Shown piece after piece: positions 35,821-47,818 of a DNA stretch of 64,000 nt. Origin of the DNA: Nevskia sp. (GTDB lineage Bacteria; Pseudomonadota; Gammaproteobacteria; Nevskiales; Nevskiaceae); the NCBI RefSeq assembly GCF_021732705.1, contig NZ_JAKFUM010000017.1:46976-110975 (forward strand), given 5' to 3'. The notes under the pieces were generated by a model. The model was not told where the DNA came from. It searched no databases and saw only the letters and a program-made list of their open reading frames with translations. Each line of letters begins with the position of its first letter. Position 1 is the first letter of the stretch. Both the position numbers and the translations under genes were made by a program.

Positions 35821-38800
35821 TCGACGCGCTGCTGCGGCTGGCGGTCGAGCGCCGCGGGCTGGTGCTGGCACTGGTCGCCGCACTCGCGGCGTTCGGCGCG
35901 TGGAACCTGCGCCATCTGAACATCGATGCCGTGCCGGATCTGACCAACACCCAAGTCCAGATCACCACGGCCGCACCGGGTGCCACGCCGCACGAAGTCG
36001 AAGCCACGGTGACCTATCCGGTCGAGACCGCGCTCGCGGGGCTGCCGGGACTGGAAACCACGCGCTCGCAGTCGCGCTACGCGCTGAGCCAGGTCACCGC
36101 CGTGTTCAAGGACGGCACCGACATCTACTTCGCCCGCAGCCTGATCAACGAACGCCTGCAGAGCCTGCGCGGCGAACTGCCCGCCGGCCTCGTGCCGCGG
36201 CTCGGGCCGGTCGCGACTGGCTTGGGCGAGGTGTTCCTGTATTCGATCACCGCCGCGCCCGGTGCGCGCCAGCCGAACGGCCGTCCGTGGGATGTCGCAG
36301 CCCTCCGCGGCCTGCAGGACTGGGTGCTGCGCCCCGCTTTGCTGCAGGTGCCGGGCGTTTCCGAAATCAACACGACCGGCGGCTACGAACAGGAATACCT
36401 CGTCGCGCCGTCACCGGCACGGCTGCTGGCGTATGGCCTGAGCTTCGACGATCTGGCCGCCGCCATCGGCCGCAACAACGCGAGCATCGGCGCCGGCTAT
36501 GTCGAGCGGAACGGCGAGCAGGTGCTGATTCGCGCGCCGGGGCGGCTGACCGGGCTTGCCGATCTGGCGCAGGTCGTCGTCACCCGGCGCGATGGCGTGC
36601 CGGTGCGCATCGCCGATGTCGCCGACGTCGGCTTCGGCTCCGATCTCGGCCCGCCGCTGCGCACCGGTGCGGCGCTGATCGATGGCGAGGAAGCGGTGTT
36701 CGGCACGGTGATCATGCGGCTCGGCGAGAACAGCCTGCGGGTCGCGCATGCGGCTGCGGATCGGCTTGACCAGATTCGCCGCAGCCTGCCGCCCGGTGTC
36801 GCGGTCACGCCGCTGTACGACCGCAGCGCGCTGGTCGAGCACACCATCGACACCGTGCGCGAGAACCTGCTGGAAGGCGCACTGCTGGTGATCGTCGTGC
36901 TGTTCCTGATGCTCGGCAATCTGCGCGCCGCGCTGATCACCGCCGCGGTCATTCCGCTGGCGATGCTGATGACGGTCAGCGGCATGGTGCAGCTGCAGGT
37001 CAGCGCCAACCTGATGTCGCTCGGCGCGCTGGACTTCGGGCTGATCGTCGATGGCGCGGTGATCATCGTCGAGAACTGCGCGCGCCGGCTGGCGCAGGCC
37101 CAAGCCCAAGCCGCGGCGACGGGTCCATTGTCCGACGCCGACCGGCGCAGCCTGATGTACGACGCCGCCCGCGAAGTGATCCGCCCGAGCCTGTTCGGCG
37201 TCGTCATCATCACCCTCGTCTATCTGCCGATCTTCGCGTTCGAAGGCGCGGAGGGAAAGCTGTTCCGGCCGATGGCGATCACCGTGATGCTGGCGCTGGC
37301 GGCGGCGCTGGTGTTGAGCCTGAGCTTCGTGCCGGCCGCCGTCGCCGCCGGTCTGCGTCACGCCCAGCCCGAGCATGCGCGCGGGCCGATGCATCGCCTG
37401 CGGGCGGGCTACCGGCGCCTGCTCGCGGCCGCGCTGCGGCGTCCGCTGCCGGTGCTGGGCGGCGCGCTGGCGCTGGTCGTCGTCAGTGGCTGGCTTGCCA
37501 CCCGGCTCGGCTCCGAGTTCATTCCGTCGCTCGACGAAGGCGACGTGCTGATCGAGGTCCGCCGCATTCCGGGCACCAGCCTGACGCAGGGCATCGCGCT
37601 GGAGCGCGAGCTGGATCGCGCGCTGGCCGCCGTGCCCGAGGTGCAGCGCGTGTTCGCCGGCATGGGCACCACCGAGATCGCGATCGACCCGACCGCGCCG
37701 GGCGAGGGCGAGACCTACGTCATCCTGAAGCCGCGCCGCGAATGGCCCGATCCGGCCAAGCCCAAGGCCGCCGTCGTGCGCGAGCTGCAGGCCGCCGCTG
37801 CCGCCTTGCCCGGCACCGTCACCGAGTTCTCGCAGCCGGTCGCGCTGCGGATCAACGAACTGCTGTCCGGCGTGCGCTCGGCGCTGGCGGTCAAGGTCTA
37901 CGGCGATGATCTGGACACGCTGCAGCGGGTCGCCGCCCAGGTCGCCACGCAACTGGCGAAGGTCGATGGCACCATCGACGTGAAGCCGGAACAGACCGAT
38001 GGCCTGCCGCTGCTGACGATCGAACCGAAGCGCGCCGTCATCGCCCGTTACGGCCTCAGCGTGGCCGACGTGCAGTCGGCGGTCGGCGATGCGCTGGCCG
38101 GACGCGATGCCGGCCAGATTGCCGACGGCGATCGCCGCTACGACATCGTGCTGCGCCTGCCGGATGGCCTGCGCAGCGATCTGAAGGCGCTCGAGCGGCT
38201 GCCGGTGCCGCTGCCGGCGGCGGCGGGTGAAGGCCCGGCCGCCGGCGCGTACGTGCCGCTGTCCGAAGTCGCGAGCCTGACGCTCGGGCAGGGCCCGAAC
38301 CAGATCTCGCGCGAGAACGGCAAGCGCCGCGTCGTGGTCACCGCCAATGTCGCGGGACGCGATCTCGGCGGTTTCGTGCAGGACGTGCAGCAGCGCCTGC
38401 GCCGCACCATCAGCCTGCCGCCCGGAGTCTGGCTCGACTACGGCGGCACCTATCGGCAACTGGTGTCGGCCAACGCGCGGCTGCAGGTGATCGCGCCAAT
38501 CACGCTGGCCGCGATCTTCACCCTGCTGATCGTCGCGTTCGGCTCGGTGCGCGACGCGCTGCTGATCTTCAGCGGCGTGCCGCTGGCGCTGACCGGCGGC
38601 GTGCTCGCGCTGCTCGCGCGCGACCTGCCGTTTTCGGTGACCGCCGGGGTCGGCTTCATCGCGCTGTCCGGTGTGGCGATCCTGAACGGTCTGGTGATGC
38701 TGACCTTCATCCACGCGCTGCGCCGCGAAGGCCGGCCGCTGGACGAGGCACTGCTCGAAGGCGCTGCCCTGCGCCTGCGGCCGGTGCTGATGACGGCGCT

Positions 38801-38984
38801 CGTCGCCTCGCTCGGCTTCCTGCCGATGGCGCTGAACACCGGCCTCGGTGCCGAGGTGCAGCGCCCGCTCGCCACCGTCGTCATCGGCGGCATCATCAGC
38901 TCGACCGTGCTGACGCTGTTCGTGCTGCCGCTGCTGTATCGATGGGTGCACGGTGCGCGACGCGGTCCGGCGGTCGCCGGATAG
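35817..38984 (+). CDS. czcA: CzcA-type heavy-metal efflux RND pump
   Basis: 1055 residues; GTG start at 35817 within GTGA overlapping the czcB stop. Twelve membrane helices and two large periplasmic loops. Family marks: NIDAVPDLTNTQVQITTAAPG, the helix-4 proton-relay signature LDFGLIVDGAVIIVENC (Asp, Asp, Glu), and GSEFIPSLDEGDV. The DFGxxxDGAxxxxEN form is that of divalent-cation pumps (Zn/Co/Cd/Ni) rather than Cu/Ag CusA proteins. Proton-driven export of metal ions from periplasm or cytoplasm. No czcR/czcS or czcD genes are adjacent, so control is from elsewhere or by an unseen site upstream of czcC. Confidence 0.94.
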   Translation: MIDALLRLAVERRGLVLALVAALAAFGAWNLRHLNIDAVPDLTNTQVQITTAAPGATPHEVEATVTYPVETALAGLPGLETTRSQSRYALSQVTAVFKDGTDIYFARSLINERLQSLRGELPAGLVPRLGPVATGLGEVFLYSITAAPGARQPNGRPWDVAALRGLQDWVLRPALLQVPGVSEINTTGGYEQEYLVAPSPARLLAYGLSFDDLAAAIGRNNASIGAGYVERNGEQVLIRAPGRLTGLADLAQVVVTRRDGVPVRIADVADVGFGSDLGPPLRTGAALIDGEEAVFGTVIMRLGENSLRVAHAAADRLDQIRRSLPPGVAVTPLYDRSALVEHTIDTVRENLLEGALLVIVVLFLMLGNLRAALITAAVIPLAMLMTVSGMVQLQVSANLMSLGALDFGLIVDGAVIIVENCARRLAQAQAQAAATGPLSDADRRSLMYDAAREVIRPSLFGVVIITLVYLPIFAFEGAEGKLFRPMAITVMLALAAALVLSLSFVPAAVAAGLRHAQPEHARGPMHRLRAGYRRLLAAALRRPLPVLGGALALVVVSGWLATRLGSEFIPSLDEGDVLIEVRRIPGTSLTQGIALERELDRALAAVPEVQRVFAGMGTTEIAIDPTAPGEGETYVILKPRREWPDPAKPKAAVVRELQAAAAALPGTVTEFSQPVALRINELLSGVRSALAVKVYGDDLDTLQRVAAQVATQLAKVDGTIDVKPEQTDGLPLLTIEPKRAVIARYGLSVADVQSAVGDALAGRDAGQIADGDRRYDIVLRLPDGLRSDLKALERLPVPLPAAAGEGPAAGAYVPLSEVASLTLGQGPNQISRENGKRRVVVTANVAGRDLGGFVQDVQQRLRRTISLPPGVWLDYGGTYRQLVSANARLQVIAPITLAAIFTLLIVAFGSVRDALLIFSGVPLALTGGVLALLARDLPFSVTAGVGFIALSGVAILNGLVMLTFIHALRREGRPLDEALLEGAALRLRPVLMTALVASLGFLPMALNTGLGAEVQRPLATVVIGGIISSTVLTLFVLPLLYRWVHGARRGPAVAG

Positions 38985-38995
38985 CGCCATCGCCG

Positions 38996-41167
<2,172 letters not shown>

Positions 41168-41516
41168 GAAACGACGATCGAAAGTCCTGTGGATAAACTT
41201 GTGTACATCACCAAGCGCTGCGCCCGGTGGCAACAGGGGCCGCCGTGGAAATCGTTTGCGTGGCCGGAACCGGCGGAATAAACATCAATTCATTCAATCG
41301 CTTGTACGGGAAATACTGCACTTCGCAAAGGTCGGCGCTTGACCGGGCGTGCTTCGATGGTTCGACGCGATCTGTGCATAAGCCGGGACAAACATTGAAA
41401 TTTTCCGTGCGCTGGAGCACACGCACCGGCCGTGGCCGCGGGACAATGCCGGCCTCGCTCCCTGATTGTCCCCGCAACCTGCCCATGTCCGCCATGTCGC
41501 TGCTCCGCTGCCGTTC

Positions 41517-42422
41517 ATGGCGATGACCGCCCGCGCCGGCATTCCCGGCCTTGTCCTCGGCGCCACGCTGATCGGCTTCGCGGCGATCATCGTGCGGCTG
41601 GTCGATGTCGGCCCGACGGCGGTCGGCTTCTGGCGGCTGGCGATCGCGGTGCCGGTGCTGGGGCTCGCGCGCCGCGCCTGGCAGGCGGCCGACGCGCCGG
41701 CACCGACGCCGCGGGCCCTCGGCTTCATGCTGCTGGCAGGTGTGGCGTTCGCGCTCGATCTGGCGCTGTGGCATCGCTCGATCCACCTGACCTCGGTCGC
41801 CAACGCCACCTTGATGAGCAACCTGTCGCCGGTGTTCATCGCCCTGACCCTGCATTTCGGCTTCGGCGATCGTCACCCGCCGCGCTTCTGGATCGGCCTG
41901 CTGCTGGCGCTGTCGGGTGCCGGCTGGCTGGTGGCGGACTCGTTCCGGATCAGCCACGAGACCGCCATCGGCGACCTGATGGCGATCGGCACCGCGGTGT
42001 TCTATGCCGTCTACCAACTGCTGGTCAGCCGCGCGCGGCGGACCTACCGCGCGCTCGACGTGATGTTCTACGCCAGCCTCGCCGGCATGCTGACCCTACT
42101 GCCGATGACTCTGATCGCGGGCGAAAAGCTGCTGCCGACGACCTTGCGCGACGTTGCGCTGCTGCTGGCGGCCGGGCTGGTCGTGCACATCGGCGGGCAG
42201 GGGCTCATCGCCTGGGCGCAGGCCCATGTCACCGCCTCGTTCGCGTCGGTCACGCTGCTCGTGCAGCCGGTGGCGGCGGCCGTGTTCGCGTGGTGGCTGC
42301 TCGATGAAGGCTTCGGGCTGCGTCAGGCCCTCGGCGCGCTGCTGATCCTCGCCGGCATCGTCACCTGTCGGCTGGCGATGCTGCATGCGGCCGCAGCGGT
42401 GCCGGCTGCGGGCAAAGCCTAG
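41517..42422 (+). CDS. EamA/DMT-family transporter
   Basis: About 301 residues with ten hydrophobic segments in two five-helix EamA halves (first: GLVLGATLIGFAAIIVRLVD...; second: LMAIGTAVFYAVYQLLVSR...). The half-ends VANATLMSNLSPVFIALTLHF and TASFASVTLLVQPVAAAVFAWW are the paired family marks. Substrate unknown; relatives move amino acids, nucleosides or metabolites. Start ATG 41517 or 41523; an earlier frame-open TTG at 41466 is not needed. Confidence 0.88.
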   Translation: MAMTARAGIPGLVLGATLIGFAAIIVRLVDVGPTAVGFWRLAIAVPVLGLARRAWQAADAPAPTPRALGFMLLAGVAFALDLALWHRSIHLTSVANATLMSNLSPVFIALTLHFGFGDRHPPRFWIGLLLALSGAGWLVADSFRISHETAIGDLMAIGTAVFYAVYQLLVSRARRTYRALDVMFYASLAGMLTLLPMTLIAGEKLLPTTLRDVALLLAAGLVVHIGGQGLIAWAQAHVTASFASVTLLVQPVAAAVFAWWLLDEGFGLRQALGALLILAGIVTCRLAMLHAAAAVPAAGKA

Positions 42423-42468
42423 CCGTCGCCCGTATCCTGCCGGCGAATCCGCTGCCTTCCTGCTCGCC

Positions 42469-42873
42469 ATGACCGTCCTGACTGCTGCCGGCTCGTTTGA
42501 TGTCACCCTCACGCCGCTCGCGCTCGATGTCGCCGGCGACCCGACCCGCGGCCGCATGCGGCTCGACAAGGTGTTCCGCGGCGGACTGGACGCAACCGGT
42601 GCCGGCGAAATGCTGACCGGGCTCGGTGCCGTGACCGGCTCGGCGGCGTATGTCGCCATTGAACGCATCACCGGCACGTTGAATGGCCGCAGCGGCAGCT
42701 TCACCGCGGTCCATCGCGGCGTGATGACGCGCGGCACGCCGGAACTGCTGGTGACCATCGTGCCGGACAGCGGCACCGGCGATCTGCTCGGCATCGCCGG
42801 CACGCTGGTGCTGATCGTCGGCGGCGGCAAGCACGACTATCGCGTCGAATACACGCTGCCGCCGGCGCACTGA
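42469..42873 (+). CDS. DUF3224 domain-containing protein
   Basis: 134 residues from ATG 42469. The single-domain beta barrel with RMRLDKVFRGGLDATGAGEMLT and the closing GDLLGIAGTLVLIVGGGKHDYRVEYTL match DUF3224, a lipocalin/allene-oxide-cyclase-like fold without known reaction. No signal peptide. Same direction as the EamA gene 46 nt before it and the metallopeptidase 12 nt after it, so possibly one transcript. Confidence 0.85.
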   Translation: MTVLTAAGSFDVTLTPLALDVAGDPTRGRMRLDKVFRGGLDATGAGEMLTGLGAVTGSAAYVAIERITGTLNGRSGSFTAVHRGVMTRGTPELLVTIVPDSGTGDLLGIAGTLVLIVGGGKHDYRVEYTLPPAH

Positions 42874-42885
42874 CGCTGTCATTAC

Positions 42886-43422
42886 ATGACCACCGCTTCG
42901 GACCGCGGCCAGGCCGCGATCGACCTGTCGAGCATCGCCGGCTACGGGCCGACGACGGTCGATTCGGTGCGCCGGCTGATCGCCGACAACCGACTGGCCG
43001 CGCATCTGGCGAAGAAGTATCCGGCGCGGCACGCCGTGCAGTCCGACTCGGCCTTGCAGGCCTACATCGGCGAGTTGAAGCGCGAATACCTGCGCAGCGC
43101 GCCGCCGCTGCATCGCGTCACCTACGAGAACGGGGTCGACGTCATGCGCCACGCGCTCGGCTTGCATGTGCGCAGCTCGCGCGTGCAGGGCGGCAAGCTC
43201 AAGGCGAAGCACGAGATCCGCATCGCCAGCCTGTTCCGCGAAGCGGCCCCGGAATTTCTCGAAATGATCGCCGTGCACGAGCTGGCGCACCTGCGCGAGT
43301 CCGATCACGACAAGGCCTTCTACCGCCTGTGCGAGCACATGCTGCCGGACTATCACCAGCGCGAGTTCGACACCCGGCTGTGGCTGATCGCGCGGCGCCT
43401 GCCGGCAATCACCTGCACATGA
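42886..43422 (+). CDS. YgjP-type (DUF45/M48-like) metallopeptidase-domain protein
   Basis: 178 residues, cytoplasmic. The zinc site is AVHELAHLRESDHDKAFYRL near residues 128-147: HELAH with a third His in SDHDKAFY, exactly the YgjP pattern. KAKHEIRIASLFREAAPEF precedes it. Family members are called predicted metal-dependent hydrolases. Ends at 43422, directly abutting the convergent VOC gene without spacer. Confidence 0.86.
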   Translation: MTTASDRGQAAIDLSSIAGYGPTTVDSVRRLIADNRLAAHLAKKYPARHAVQSDSALQAYIGELKREYLRSAPPLHRVTYENGVDVMRHALGLHVRSSRVQGGKLKAKHEIRIASLFREAAPEFLEMIAVHELAHLRESDHDKAFYRLCEHMLPDYHQREFDTRLWLIARRLPAITCT

Positions 43423-43824
43423 CTACATCGCCGACGGAACGCCGGACTCGACCAGCTCCAGCGGCAGGCCATCGGGATCGGCGAAGAAGGTGTAGCGCTG
43501 TCCGGTGTGTTCGTCGATCCGGATCGCTTCCACCGGCACGCCCTGCGCTTCGAGGGCCGCCTTGGCGCTGACGACATCGGCCACGCGGAACGCCAGATGG
43601 CGCAGGCCGCGTGCTTCGGGATACGACGGCCGCGGTGGCGCGAGCGGGAACGAGAACAGCTCGATCTGCGTGCCGTCCGGCAGCGCCAGATCGAGCTTCC
43701 ACGACTGCCGCGCGGCGCGGAAATGTTCGGCGATCACGGCGAGCCCGAGTGTTTCGACATAGAAACGCTTCGACACCGCGTAGTCGCTGCAGATGATCGC
43801 GGCGTGGTGCAGGCGTTGGAGCAT
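43423..43824 (-). CDS. gloA2: VOC-family protein, YaeR/GloA2-like
   Basis: 133 residues from ATG 43824. It follows E. coli YaeR/GloA2 closely: LHHAAIICSDYAVSKRFYVE, SWKLDLALPDGTQIELFSFP, PEARGLRHLAFRVADV, RYTFFADPDGLPLELVESG. Metal ligands His (LHHA), Glu (IELF), His (LRHLAF) and Glu (LELVE) of the vicinal-oxygen-chelate fold are all present. Likely a small lyase or isomerase related to glyoxalase I; substrate not established. Divergent from the MocR-type gene. Confidence 0.9.
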   Translation of the reverse strand: MLQRLHHAAIICSDYAVSKRFYVETLGLAVIAEHFRAARQSWKLDLALPDGTQIELFSFPLAPPRPSYPEARGLRHLAFRVADVVSAKAALEAQGVPVEAIRIDEHTGQRYTFFADPDGLPLELVESGVPSAM

Positions 43825-43987
43825 CGGGTCGGGCGGGGGCGACGGGTTCGGATGCGCGCATCGTACCGAGGCGTGCCGCGCACGGCGCGGCGTTCCGCCG
43901 GCACGGCCGATGCGGCACCATGCGGACGCCGCCTGACCCGTGACTGCCGATGCCCCGCGTCCCCCGCCGTGCGCTGTCGCTGCCGCC

Positions 43988-45391
43988 ATGACGCTGTACA
44001 AGCGCTACGCCGATGAACTGGCCGGCCTGATCGCCGACGGGGCGCTGCAGCCGGGCGAGCGGCTGCCATCGGTGCGCGAGGCCAGCCGCCGCCGGGCCCT
44101 GAGCGAGATGACGATCCTGCGCGCCTACCACCGGTTGGAAGCGCGCGGCCTGATCGTGGCCCGGCCGCGCTCCGGCTATTACGTGGCCGAAACGCTGCGA
44201 AAGCGCCCGGCGCCGGCGCCATCGACGCCGCCCGCGCTGCCGACGGCGATCGACAAGTCCGAGCTGATCGTCGACCTGCTGGCCTCGATCCGGCGGCCGA
44301 GCATCGTGCCGCTGGGTTCGGCGTTTCCGAGTCCGCGTCTGATGCCGATGCGGGCGCTGCATGCCTCGCTGAACCGCAGCATGCGCGGGCTCGATCCGAT
44401 GCAGGCGGTGGCCGACCTGTCGCCGGGGAATCCCGAGCTGCGCCGGCTGATCGCGCTGCGCCACCGCGGCGACGGCATCGCGCTGGAAGCGGACGATCTG
44501 GTGATCACCGACGGCGCGATGGAAGCGCTGAACCTGTCGCTGCAGGCGGTCACCGCGCCGGGTGATGCGGTGATCATCGAATCGCCGACGTTCTACGGCT
44601 CGCTGCAGGCGCTGGAACGGCTCCGGCTGCGCGCCGTGGAAGTGCCGACCGACCCGCAGACCGGCATCGATCTGGACGCCCTCGCCGTCGCACTCGAACG
44701 ACACCGGCCGGCGGCCTGCTGGCTGATGAGCAGCTTCCAGAATCCGCTCGGCGCGACGATGCCGGAGGCGCGCAAGCAGGCGCTGGTCGCGTTGCTGGCC
44801 GCGCACGAGGTGCCGCTGATCGAGGACGACGTCTACGGCGAGCTGCATTACGGGCCAGCGCGACCGCGACCGGCGAAGGCGCACGACCGCGCCGGGCTCG
44901 TGCTGCATTGCGCGTCGTTCTCGAAATGCCTGGCGCCGGGCTACCGGATCGGCTGGGTCGCCGCCGGCCGCTACACCGCGAAGCTGCAGCGGCTGAAGCT
45001 TGGCAGCAGCCTGTCGGCGGCGATGCCGTCACAGCTGGCGCTGGCCGACTATCTGGCCACCGGCGCCTACGAGCGCCATCTGCGACGCCTGCGCGAACGG
45101 CTCGCCGCCAGCCGCGACGCGATGCTGGCCGCGATCGATGCACATTTTCCCGACGGTACCCGCGTCACCCGGCCGGACGGCGGCTATTTCCTGTGGGTGG
45201 AACTGCCGCCCGGCATCGATACCCGGACGCTGCAGCAGGCCGCGCTGGCGCAGGACATCAGCCTCGCGCCCGGGGCGCTGTTCTCGGCGCGCGACGATTT
45301 CGCCGCCTGCCTGCGCCTGAACTACGGCCATCCGGACGATGACCGCGTGCTGCCGGCAATCGCGACCCTCGGCCGGCTCTGCCGCCGATAG
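43988..45391 (+). CDS. MocR-type GntR/aminotransferase transcriptional regulator
   Basis: 467 residues from ATG 43988; a GTG at 43940 would add 16 residues. N-terminal GntR winged helix (LYKRYADELAGLIADGALQPGERLPSVREASRRRALSEMTILRAY region), then a fold-type-I aminotransferase domain: NLSLQAVTAPGDAVIIESPTFYG, MSSFQNPLGATMPEARKQAL, EDDVYGEL, and the PLP-binding lysine in CASFSKCLAPGYRIGWVAAG. MocR proteins use bound PLP to sense metabolites and control genes for vitamin B6, GABA or transport. The nearby divergent target would be the VOC gene, which is inference. Confidence 0.9.
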   Translation: MTLYKRYADELAGLIADGALQPGERLPSVREASRRRALSEMTILRAYHRLEARGLIVARPRSGYYVAETLRKRPAPAPSTPPALPTAIDKSELIVDLLASIRRPSIVPLGSAFPSPRLMPMRALHASLNRSMRGLDPMQAVADLSPGNPELRRLIALRHRGDGIALEADDLVITDGAMEALNLSLQAVTAPGDAVIIESPTFYGSLQALERLRLRAVEVPTDPQTGIDLDALAVALERHRPAACWLMSSFQNPLGATMPEARKQALVALLAAHEVPLIEDDVYGELHYGPARPRPAKAHDRAGLVLHCASFSKCLAPGYRIGWVAAGRYTAKLQRLKLGSSLSAAMPSQLALADYLATGAYERHLRRLRERLAASRDAMLAAIDAHFPDGTRVTRPDGGYFLWVELPPGIDTRTLQQAALAQDISLAPGALFSARDDFAACLRLNYGHPDDDRVLPAIATLGRLCRR

Positions 45392-45400
45392 CGCGCGGCG

Positions 45401-45637
45401 TCAGGTTTGCAGGACGTGCAGGGCCAGCTGTGCCGCCGCGACGAACAGCGCGACCACGACGGCGGTCAGCAGCACGCCGACGATGACGAACTGCAGCGGC
45501 TGGCCGACGGTGAAGTCCCGCACCCGGTTGCGGTGGCTCTGCACGCCGAAGAAGGCCCAGGCCACGCTCTGGATCACCTGCAGGATCGACAGGCGTTGCG
45601 TGTTGTCGGCATCGGCGGGTGGCAGCGGCTGGTTCAT
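45401..45637 (-). CDS. DUF2970 small membrane protein
   Basis: 78 residues from ATG 45637. Soluble start, then VIQSVAWAFFGVQSHRNRVRDF, the DUF2970 pattern, and one C-terminal membrane helix (LQFVIVGVLLTAVVVALFVAAAQ). Family of unknown role, common in beta- and gammaproteobacteria and often near cytochrome oxidase genes. Here it lies divergent from cytochrome c genes. Confidence 0.82.
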   Translation of the reverse strand: MNQPLPPADADNTQRLSILQVIQSVAWAFFGVQSHRNRVRDFTVGQPLQFVIVGVLLTAVVVALFVAAAQLALHVLQT

Positions 45638-45857
45638 GGCGATCTCCGGATGCGGTACCGCTGCACGATGCTCGCCGACGGCGATCGATCCAAGCACCAG
45701 ATTGCATCGGAAAATCGAGGGCAGATCGGTCGATGTGCGGCGAAACGCGCGATCGTGCCGTCATCTGTCCTGCATTCCCGCTCCGCAACTGCCGATACCG
45801 AGGCCTTGCCGGATGCTGCACCATGACGCCCTGCTTCCGTCCGCCTGCCGAGTCTCG

Positions 45858-46562
45858 ATGCGCTGTCTCTCCACCGTCACCCGCTGGCTCGCCGCCGGCC
45901 TGCTGCTGATCGGCAGCGCTGCGCGCGCCGCCGAGCCGGGCACTGCCGACCCGATGACCGAGCGCCTCGCCGCCTGCGCCGCCTGCCACGGCAGCGAAGG
46001 TCGGACCGTTGGCGACACCTATTACCCGTCGATCGCCGGCAAGCCGGCGCGCTATCTGTACGCGCAGCTCGTCAACTTCCGCGACGGCCGGCGCCAGCAC
46101 ACGATCATGGCGGCGATGCTGGCGAACCTGTCGGACCGCTATCTGGGCGAGATCGCGACGTTCTACGCGCGCCAGCCGCATGCCGCGCAGCCGGTATTCG
46201 ACGGCGCCACGGCCGAGCAGCTCGCCACCGGCGAGCGCCTGACCCGACAGGGCGACCCGGCGCGCAAGATTCCGCCGTGCCAGGCCTGCCACGGCGAGGC
46301 GCTGACCGGCGTCGAGCCGGCGATTCCGGGCCTGCGCGGCCTTCCGGTGCGCTATCTCGATGCCCAGATCAGCGCCTGGAAGCAGGGCGCGCGCCGCGCC
46401 ACCGCGCCGGACTGCATGGGCCAGATCGCGAAGGCGCTGACCGGCGCCGAAATCACCGCGATCAGCGCCTGGCTGGCCAGCCAGCCGTACGCACCGGATG
46501 CCCGGCCGGCAACGAGCCTGCCGGCACCGCTGCCGCTGGACTGCGGCGGCGTGCTGCCATGA
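45858..46562 (+). CDS. Diheme cytochrome c (c4-like)
   Basis: 234 residues from ATG 45858, which opens a signal peptide (RWLAAGLLLIGSAARAAE); ATG 45813 adds 15 residues. Two heme sites: CAACH at residues 40-44 and CQACH at 141-145, with Met ligands possible in IMAAMLAN and near the C-terminus. The two half-domains are like those of cytochrome c4 (YYPSIAGKPARYLYAQLVNFRDG; AIPGLRGLPVRYLDAQISAWKQG). Periplasmic electron carrier. First gene of a run with ATGA overlaps. Confidence 0.92.
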   Translation: MRCLSTVTRWLAAGLLLIGSAARAAEPGTADPMTERLAACAACHGSEGRTVGDTYYPSIAGKPARYLYAQLVNFRDGRRQHTIMAAMLANLSDRYLGEIATFYARQPHAAQPVFDGATAEQLATGERLTRQGDPARKIPPCQACHGEALTGVEPAIPGLRGLPVRYLDAQISAWKQGARRATAPDCMGQIAKALTGAEITAISAWLASQPYAPDARPATSLPAPLPLDCGGVLP

Positions 46563-47818
46563 AGCGCCGTCTGATCGCGACCGGCGCAGCGCTGGCGCTG
46601 GCAATTGCATTCTCGACCTGGCTGAACCAGCCGGAACTCGCGGCCGAGGACATCGCCCCGGCCACCGGGGCTTCGGCCACGCTCGAACAGGTCACGGCTG
46701 GCGAGTACCTGACGCGCGCGGGCAACTGCGGGGCCTGCCACAGCGCGCCGGGCGGCGTGCCGTTCGCCGGGGGACGCCGCATCGCGACCCCGTTCGGCGA
46801 CGTCTACAGCAGCAACCTGACGCCGGACGACGAGACCGGCCTCGGCCGCTGGAGCGAGGCCGACTTCTATCGCGCGCTGCATCTGGGCCAGTCGCGCGAT
46901 GGCCGGCTGCTGTCGCCGGCGTTCCCATACACCAGCACCACCAAGATCAGCCGCGCCGATTCCGACGCGATCTTCGCGTGGCTGCGCACCCTGCCGCCGG
47001 TGGCGCAGGTGCCGCCGCCGTCGACGCTGGAATTCCCGTACGACAGCGCGCTGGCGCTGCGCGTCTGGCGCGCGCTGAACTTCCGGCCGGCGAAGGCGGC
47101 GGACATTGCGGCGATGGATCGCGGCGCCTATCTGGTCGAAGCGCTCGGCCACTGCGGCGAATGCCACACGCCGCGGGGCCGCCTCGGCGGGCTGCAGACG
47201 GCGAGTCGGCTGATGGGCGGGCCGATCGCCAGTCTCGGCTGGGACGCGCTGCCGATCGCCGGCCCCGATCCGGCCGAGTCGGCCGACCGGGGCGATGCCG
47301 AGCGCGCCGCGCTGCTGAAGACCGGTGTCAGCCGCCGCGGTGCAGTCTCGGGGCCGATGAGCGAAGTCGTGTTCCACAGCCTGCAGTACCTGCGCGACGA
47401 CGACATCGCCGCGATCACGGCCTATCTGCGGGCGCAGCCGCTGGCGGCACCGCCGCCGGCACCGCGCGTGCCGCAGGTATCGGCCGAGACCGCGAAGGCG
47501 CAGCGGCGGGAAGGGGCGACGATCTATCGCGAGCACTGCGAAAGCTGCCACGGCGGCGAGGGTCAGGGGCGGCCGTCGATCTATCCGGCGCTCGCCGGCA
47601 GCCGCATCGTCAACGCCGTGTCGGCGACCAATGCGCTGCGCCTGACCCTGGCCGGCGGCTTCCCGCCGAGCACCGAAGGCAACCCGCAGCCGTATGGCAT
47701 GCCACCGTTCAGCCATCAGCTGAAGCGCGAGCAGATTGCCGCCGTGCTGACCTACATCCGCAGCGCCTGGGGCAACGACGCGCCGCCCGTGTCCGTGATC
47801 GAGGTTGAACGCCAATGA
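46559..47818 (+). CDS. Triheme cytochrome c, dehydrogenase-subunit-like
   Basis: 419 residues; ATG 46559 overlaps the preceding stop. One N-terminal hydrophobic segment (IATGAALALAIAFSTWL) serves as signal or anchor. Three CxxCH sites at 57-61, 199-203 and 327-331. The first carries the GEYLTRAGNCGACHSAPGGVPFAGGR pattern of cytochrome subunits of membrane-bound alcohol, aldehyde and gluconate dehydrogenases, with YSSNLTPDDETGLGRWSEADFYRALHLG following. Such subunits pass electrons to ubiquinone or oxidases. No flavin- or quinone-dependent catalytic subunit is encoded beside it. Confidence 0.92.
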   Translation: MKRRLIATGAALALAIAFSTWLNQPELAAEDIAPATGASATLEQVTAGEYLTRAGNCGACHSAPGGVPFAGGRRIATPFGDVYSSNLTPDDETGLGRWSEADFYRALHLGQSRDGRLLSPAFPYTSTTKISRADSDAIFAWLRTLPPVAQVPPPSTLEFPYDSALALRVWRALNFRPAKAADIAAMDRGAYLVEALGHCGECHTPRGRLGGLQTASRLMGGPIASLGWDALPIAGPDPAESADRGDAERAALLKTGVSRRGAVSGPMSEVVFHSLQYLRDDDIAAITAYLRAQPLAAPPPAPRVPQVSAETAKAQRREGATIYREHCESCHGGEGQGRPSIYPALAGSRIVNAVSATNALRLTLAGGFPPSTEGNPQPYGMPPFSHQLKREQIAAVLTYIRSAWGNDAPPVSVIEVERQ